Source: an archaeon (GTDB lineage Archaea; Asgardarchaeota; Hermodarchaeia; Hermodarchaeales; Hermodarchaeaceae). Taken from it: a stretch of DNA of 46,751 nt. A program made the position numbers and the translations under genes. Under the pieces are notes generated by a model. It was not told where the DNA came from. It worked only from the letters and a program-made list of their open reading frames with translations, and did not search any database. Below, piece after piece: positions 42,816 through 46,751 of this stretch (positions are counted from its first letter, which is position 1; each line of letters starts with the position of its first letter). Location: contig JABXGS010000151.1 in the NCBI GenBank assembly GCA_016550425.1, forward strand, positions 1 through 46,751. Direction: 5' to 3'.

Positions 42816-43364
42816 TTACATTTCAACGCCTTTTCGTGCTGCAATTCCCTTCTGGTATGGATGTTTAATCTCTTTTACTTCACTCACTAAATCCGCGATT
42901 TCCAGGATCGCTGGAGGTGCATAACGTCCGGTTAAAATGAGCTCCATTTGAGGTGGACGCGACTTGATCAACGCCAAGACCTCCTGGTCTGTGACTAATC
43001 GGAAATCTAAAGCCACATTGACCTCATCGAGAATCAGAAAGTCCACCTTTCCCTCGTTGATAATGTCTCGGGCATGATCAAGCGCCTCTCTTGCTAATTT
43101 GATATCCACTGGATCAGGATTTGCTTTATCTACAAAATCTGGACGCCCAAACTGTCGAATCGTGAAATTCGGAATATGTTTCACCGCTTCGAGTTCCCCA
43201 TAATTAATCTGACCTTTCATGAACTGAATCATATACACTTCAAAACCATGTCCTGCTGCTCGAAGGCCCAGACCCAATGCCGCGGTGGTTTTACCTTTTC
43301 CGCGTCCTGTATACACTTGGACCATACCATGATGGTCAGTGGTACGTTTTTTCCCCAATGTCAC
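42816..43364 (-). CDS. cobA: Cob(I)alamin adenosyltransferase (CobA/BtuR type)
   Basis: This 182-residue protein has the CobA P-loop VYTGRGKGKTTAALGLGLRA, then FMKGQINYGELEA and FLILDEVNVALDF, all typical of the CobA/CobO family. It makes adenosylcobalamin from cob(I)alamin and ATP. It is the direct neighbour of the mutase gene that needs the product. The GTG start overlaps the stop of the HIT gene (GTGA), with GGAGG 3 nt before it. Confidence 0.95.
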   Translation of the reverse strand: MTLGKKRTTDHHGMVQVYTGRGKGKTTAALGLGLRAAGHGFEVYMIQFMKGQINYGELEAVKHIPNFTIRQFGRPDFVDKANPDPVDIKLAREALDHARDIINEGKVDFLILDEVNVALDFRLVTDQEVLALIKSRPPQMELILTGRYAPPAILEIADLVSEVKEIKHPYQKGIAARKGVEM

Positions 43365-43888
43365 TTTCCTCCTGCTTCTTCGCCTAAGTCTTCCTGTAGA
43401 ATATGCAAATGCGGTTTTAATCGTTTGAAAGTGGTTTCAGCATCCATTACCAAAGTTCGCGTATCGGCGGCTGTTTCCATGAAACCTAATTCGCGTGGGT
43501 AGCGGGGAACGATATGCAGATGGAGGTGCTCTATGCTTGCCCCAGCTGCAGAACCAATGTTCAACCCCATATTTACACCGGTTGGGTTGAAAGCGGTTTC
43601 CACAAGGCGCACTGTTTTTGCACCCATCTGAAAGAAAGCATTCAATTCCTCTCGACTGAATTCAGAAAGTTTCTCAATATGCTGAATTGGGACCACCATC
43701 ACATGTCCGGGGTTAAATGGAAACATGTTCAGAATTACCATATACTTAGAATCGCGATACACAATCTTGGTTTTCACACGTGGGTTGCCTTCAATTATTG
43801 CACAGAAAATACACGGAATTTCGTACCGATCTTTTCCCTCGATATACACTAGTTTGTGAGGGGCAGCAATGTAATCACGAAATGGCAT
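43361..43888 (-). CDS. HIT-family nucleotide hydrolase/phosphorylase
   Basis: This protein of 175 residues has the histidine triad EHLHLHIVPR with a conserved fold before it (CIFCAIIEGNPR, then NMFPFNPGHVMVVP). HIT proteins hydrolyse or phosphorolyse dinucleoside polyphosphates or adenylates. CIFC suggests the zinc-binding FHIT/HINT-like branch. It overlaps the adenosyltransferase gene by 4 nt. A link to B12 adenosylation chemistry is not established. Confidence 0.9.
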   Translation of the reverse strand: MPFRDYIAAPHKLVYIEGKDRYEIPCIFCAIIEGNPRVKTKIVYRDSKYMVILNMFPFNPGHVMVVPIQHIEKLSEFSREELNAFFQMGAKTVRLVETAFNPTGVNMGLNIGSAAGASIEHLHLHIVPRYPRELGFMETAADTRTLVMDAETTFKRLKPHLHILQEDLGEEAGGK

Positions 43889-43996
43889 ACTTCAACTGGC
43901 TCCTGATTCAATGAAACGATCTTGCTATGCATCAAAGGAGGGAAAAGTGCAATTAATACTTCCGTTTCTGCTTCATTAGCTTCCTAAGATGAGTGA

Positions 43997-44887
43997 CTAG
44001 CCACCGTGGCGGTGGATTTCATCTTCCAGCCCTTGAATTGCGGCTTTCAATCGAAGTCGTTCATCGACATATTCATCCCCAGTGACTTCGCCTTTCTTGA
44101 ACTTTTTATCTAGCTCTTTCAATTCGGCTTCTAATTTACGAGTACGCTGCTGCATCTGATCCACAAAGCTTACTTGACGTCCTTCTGCTCCTGCCTCCAG
44201 TTCAGCAGGTGTATAGGCCGCAATAATCACCCCGTCCTCAATACGAAGAATCCGCTGTGTTGCAGCTGCTACAATCGGGTTATGAGTGACCATCACAATG
44301 GTTTTGTTATATTTACGATTAATTTGTCCCAAAAAATCCACGATAGTCTTTGAAGTTTCAGAATCCAATTCGCCAGTCGGTTCGTCAGCTAAGACCACAG
44401 GTGGATCATTGGCTAAGGCTGCAGCAATTGCTACCCGTTGCTGTTCCCCACCACTTAACTCGTCAGGTTTATGATGGGCCCGATCTGATAGCTGAACAAT
44501 ATCCAGTAACTCATCAACTCGCGCACGTCTTTCACTACGGGGAACTTGGGCGATTATCATAGGGAGTGAAATGTTCTCTGCCGCTGATAAGGTTGGGATG
44601 AGATTCAAGGTTTGGAAGATATGTCCAACCACGTTTCGCCGATACATGACAAGTTGTTTCCTGGAGAGAAAGGTCAAATCCACATCCCCCACCTTCGCTT
44701 GGCCAGCGGTGGATCGATCGAGACCTCCAAGAATATTTAGTAATGTAGTTTTGCCTGAGCCAGATGGCCCCATCACTGCGACGAGTTCGCCTTCATTGAC
44801 GCTCAGGTTGAGACCTCGAAGTGCTCGGACTTCGACTTGTCCCATGCGGTATACTCGAACCAGATCTTCTACTTCGATGAATGCCAT
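43997..44887 (-). CDS. ABC transporter ATP-binding protein (MacB/LolD type) with C-terminal coiled coil
   Basis: Residues 1-230 form a standard ATPase: Walker [10 protein letters not shown] (40-48), signature [15 protein letters not shown], Walker [15 protein letters not shown] and the H-loop MVTHN. It belongs to the LolD/MacB branch that pairs with FtsX-like permeases. The last 55 residues form a charged coiled coil ([23 protein letters not shown]) that is not part of the usual ATPase. The gene lies 9 nt after the permease stop. GAGGTGA precedes the ATG. Confidence 0.94.
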   Translation of the reverse strand: MAFIEVEDLVRVYRMGQVEVRALRGLNLSVNEGELVAVMGPSGSGKTTLLNILGGLDRSTAGQAKVGDVDLTFLSRKQLVMYRRNVVGHIFQTLNLIPTLSAAENISLPMIIAQVPRSERRARVDELLDIVQLSDRAHHKPDELSGGEQQRVAIAAALANDPPVVLADEPTGELDSETSKTIVDFLGQINRKYNKTIVMVTHNPIVAAATQRILRIEDGVIIAAYTPAELEAGAEGRQVSFVDQMQQRTRKLEAELKELDKKFKKGEVTGDEYVDERLRLKAAIQGLEDEIHRHGG

Positions 44888-44896
44888 TGTTTCATT

Positions 44897-46751
44897 TCAC
44901 CTCAAGATGGATGTATCATAGCGGGCAGTATATGCCTCAATGAGAATCGGTATTAGGGTGGCTCCGAGGAGGACGGCTAATAATGCGATTAATTGTACTG
45001 TCATCAATCCCACGAAGGGTGCTGGCAGGAATCGAGCGACTAATAGAGCTGGGAGGCCAACGAATCCTCCCACACCCACTGAACCGCGGACAGAACCATA
45101 TAGCACGATCAGTCCAACAAGGAGTCCAACAATAAGTGCGAAGCCGATGATTGTTAACGTTTCAGCCACTAGGGTTCTTATAGTCTGCCCGTAAGTCATT
45201 CCTCGAGCACTCATCAAGGCAGTAGTCGTTCGCCGTTCCCGCAAGGTCAAAAATATGATGACCGCAGTTCCGAGGGATGCCAACAGAAATGCAAACAGTA
45301 ATCCCATATACATCATGTTGATGTTTGCGTTCAGAAAAACATTGGTACTGAACTCGCCCAAAATCTCAAGTGATGATTCGACGCTCTCAACGTCATCTAA
45401 GGCTTCAATCGCATTAACGACCTCATCATTGAATGCAGGATTTTGAAGCGCGACTAATATATACCCCGATTCGGAGCCGAGTCCTGGGCGTAGTTCCTGG
45501 TAGTGTTCATATGAAATATAGGACCAAGTGGACTCAGCCAACCAATAACTATATCCCCAGCTTCCCAGGTTCTCTGGTTCCGGACCAAAGTACCCAACAA
45601 CTTGCATGCTTTGAAATCCTATCACTGGAAATTCAACTGAAAGGTAGTTGCCTAATTCAATGTTCAATTCCACTGCGCGAAGTCGTTCTAAGATGATGGA
45701 CTGATTATTCTCTTCTAACAGCTGTAACGCAATAGAGGCAGGTTGTATTGGAAACCATTCGGACTCCCAATAAGCAACATTGATCCACTCACTGATATTG
45801 ATGGCACGAACTTGAGTACTCCCGGATGATGTTAGCATCGAAAACGTGAATTCAAAGCTTGCTCCGCCAACTCCTGGTATAGCTCGAATCACTTCAAGCA
45901 TGTTGGTTACGTTATCAGGATATCGGACCTGAACCTTCAAATCCGCTCCCACGTCTTTGTATACTGTTCTTATGACTAAGTCTTGTTGAGCTGCAATAAT
46001 CCCCACGGTTTGAACACTATATCCCACCAGTAGCGTAGTGATAAAAATGACTGCAGCAGTCCTACCTGGTCGGCGACGGATAGTATGAGCAGCGACACCA
46101 CCAAGGTCTCCCATAATTCTGCGAATAAATCGTGATGCATTTTCGTGAAATCGTGTGGAGCCTTTAACCAAAATAATCGTGAACCCATAGAAGAACAGAA
46201 GTGGTGCCCAGAAACTAAGAACTGAATCCACCAATAGCCAAATTGCCACAGCTATACTGAGGATTGGGTTCGTAAAAAGGATATCCTGAAGCAAACTCGC
46301 GATATTAATACTAAAAATCCAAATAACTAATTTGTACGTGCCTAAAACAAGGCAGGTCCAAGCTATCGCCTTATTGTAACCTGTGGGTTCACCGGCAAGA
46401 GTGTATTCTCGAATCGCCTCAGTCGTGGGGATTTGGACTGCTTTGCGGGCTGGCCAATAGGTAGCGATCACGGCAAGAAAGATACCGAAAGCAAAGGTGA
46501 GAAAGAGGGTATCTAGACCCACTAGAAGGGGATTCAATGGTGTATAGCTTCCTGATCCCATGAAGAAGGGTACTAACGCAAAGGCTAGGGCTAATCCTAG
46601 TATACTGGCAAGAATTCCTACAACGAAACCCTCTATGACAAACATACCAGTAATTTCTTGACGGGTTTGACCTTTGGTCAAATACAACCCGACTTCTCGA
46701 CGCCGAAGCGAGAAAGACACGTCATTTAGTGTAATTCCCACATAAAGGGCG
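44897..46751 (-). CDS. FtsX-like ABC permease, N-terminus outside the window
   Basis: The frame is open to the right edge, so the start lies beyond it; GTG at 46741 is internal. Visible are a first FtsX domain (LRRREVGLYLTKGQTRQEI, the usual coupling helix), a long extracellular MacB-like domain, and a second FtsX domain (LRERRTTTALMSARGMTYGQTIRTL). About eight TM helices are present. It forms a transporter or mechanotransmission complex with the ATPase that follows. The substrate is unknown. Confidence 0.9.
   Translation of the reverse strand, partial: ALYVGITLNDVSFSLRRREVGLYLTKGQTRQEITGMFVIEGFVVGILASILGLALAFALVPFFMGSGSYTPLNPLLVGLDTLFLTFAFGIFLAVIATYWPARKAVQIPTTEAIREYTLAGEPTGYNKAIAWTCLVLGTYKLVIWIFSINIASLLQDILFTNPILSIAVAIWLLVDSVLSFWAPLLFFYGFTIILVKGSTRFHENASRFIRRIMGDLGGVAAHTIRRRPGRTAAVIFITTLLVGYSVQTVGIIAAQQDLVIRTVYKDVGADLKVQVRYPDNVTNMLEVIRAIPGVGGASFEFTFSMLTSSGSTQVRAINISEWINVAYWESEWFPIQPASIALQLLEENNQSIILERLRAVELNIELGNYLSVEFPVIGFQSMQVVGYFGPEPENLGSWGYSYWLAESTWSYISYEHYQELRPGLGSESGYILVALQNPAFNDEVVNAIEALDDVESVESSLEILGEFSTNVFLNANINMMYMGLLFAFLLASLGTAVIIFLTLRERRTTTALMSARGMTYGQTIRTLVAETLTIIGFALIVGLLVGLIVLYGSVRGSVGVGGFVGLPALLVARFLPAPFVGLMTVQLIALLAVLLGATLIPILIEAYTARYDTSILR

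Noticed and set aside
1..46751. CRISPR arrays, insertion sequences and integrase-linked attachment sites
   Set aside because: No regularly spaced repeats, transposase motifs or terminal inverted repeats were seen.

Overview
The window looks archaeal. Genes are preceded by GGAGG or GGTGA ribosome-binding sites and, where visible, TATA boxes about 25 nt upstream of the likely transcript start. Lrp/AsnC regulators are abundant, and KaiC-like and gingipain-type surface proteins are present. The metabolic set (methylmalonyl-CoA mutases, ferredoxin-fused ETF, a cytosolic reductive-dehalogenase-like protein, rubrerythrin and superoxide reductase) fits an anaerobic, acyl-CoA-degrading archaeon. I favour an Asgard lineage such as Thorarchaeia. 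That placement is inference: no ribosomal or eukaryotic-signature gene is present to settle it. No rRNA, tRNA, CRISPR array or transposase was seen.

Region 1 (1-2984) holds the end of a surface protein, small membrane proteins, a class III-type sirtuin and a winged-helix protein. Region 2 (about 2985-17770) is accessory. It has four paralogous double-Lrp regulators (HTH-RAM-HTH-RAM), three tiny basic proteins of 40-47 residues with a common core, a gingipain-like C25 protease, a subtilisin, an acetoacetate-decarboxylase-like protein, and two very short single-TM ORFs with no standard start codon. The three tiny genes share an upstream element and are each followed by a GC-rich structured RNA ending in CCCGGYTTT. 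This is the best candidate here for an undescribed system.

Region 3 (17770-26761) has an acyl-CoA dehydrogenase, VOC and zinc-ribbon proteins, a P-loop-less KaiC-like protein with an acidic tail, a reductive-dehalogenase-like protein, a methyltransferase, a decayed molybdopterin-domain gene, and an EtfB/ferredoxin-EtfA pair of the type seen in bifurcating complexes.

Region 4 (26954-43888) is mainly a propionate/methylmalonyl-CoA/B12 block. It has the three parts of a biotin transcarboxylase (12S-, 5S- and 1.3S-like), biotin ligase, methylmalonyl-CoA epimerase, two large mutase subunits, one B12-binding subunit, a MeaB chaperone and a cobalamin adenosyltransferase. Active-site residues suggest that one mutase is a true methylmalonyl-CoA mutase and the other is isobutyryl-CoA-mutase-like. 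An oxygen-defence cluster (rubrerythrin, rubredoxin, zinc protein, superoxide reductase) sits inside this block. The window ends with a MacB/LolD-type ABC ATPase and a truncated FtsX-like permease.

Together the genes suggest conversion of propionyl-CoA, and probably butyryl/isobutyryl-CoA, to succinyl-CoA and back with B12 enzymes. Carboxyl groups would move between pyruvate/oxaloacetate and methylmalonyl-CoA, and electrons would pass through ETF.
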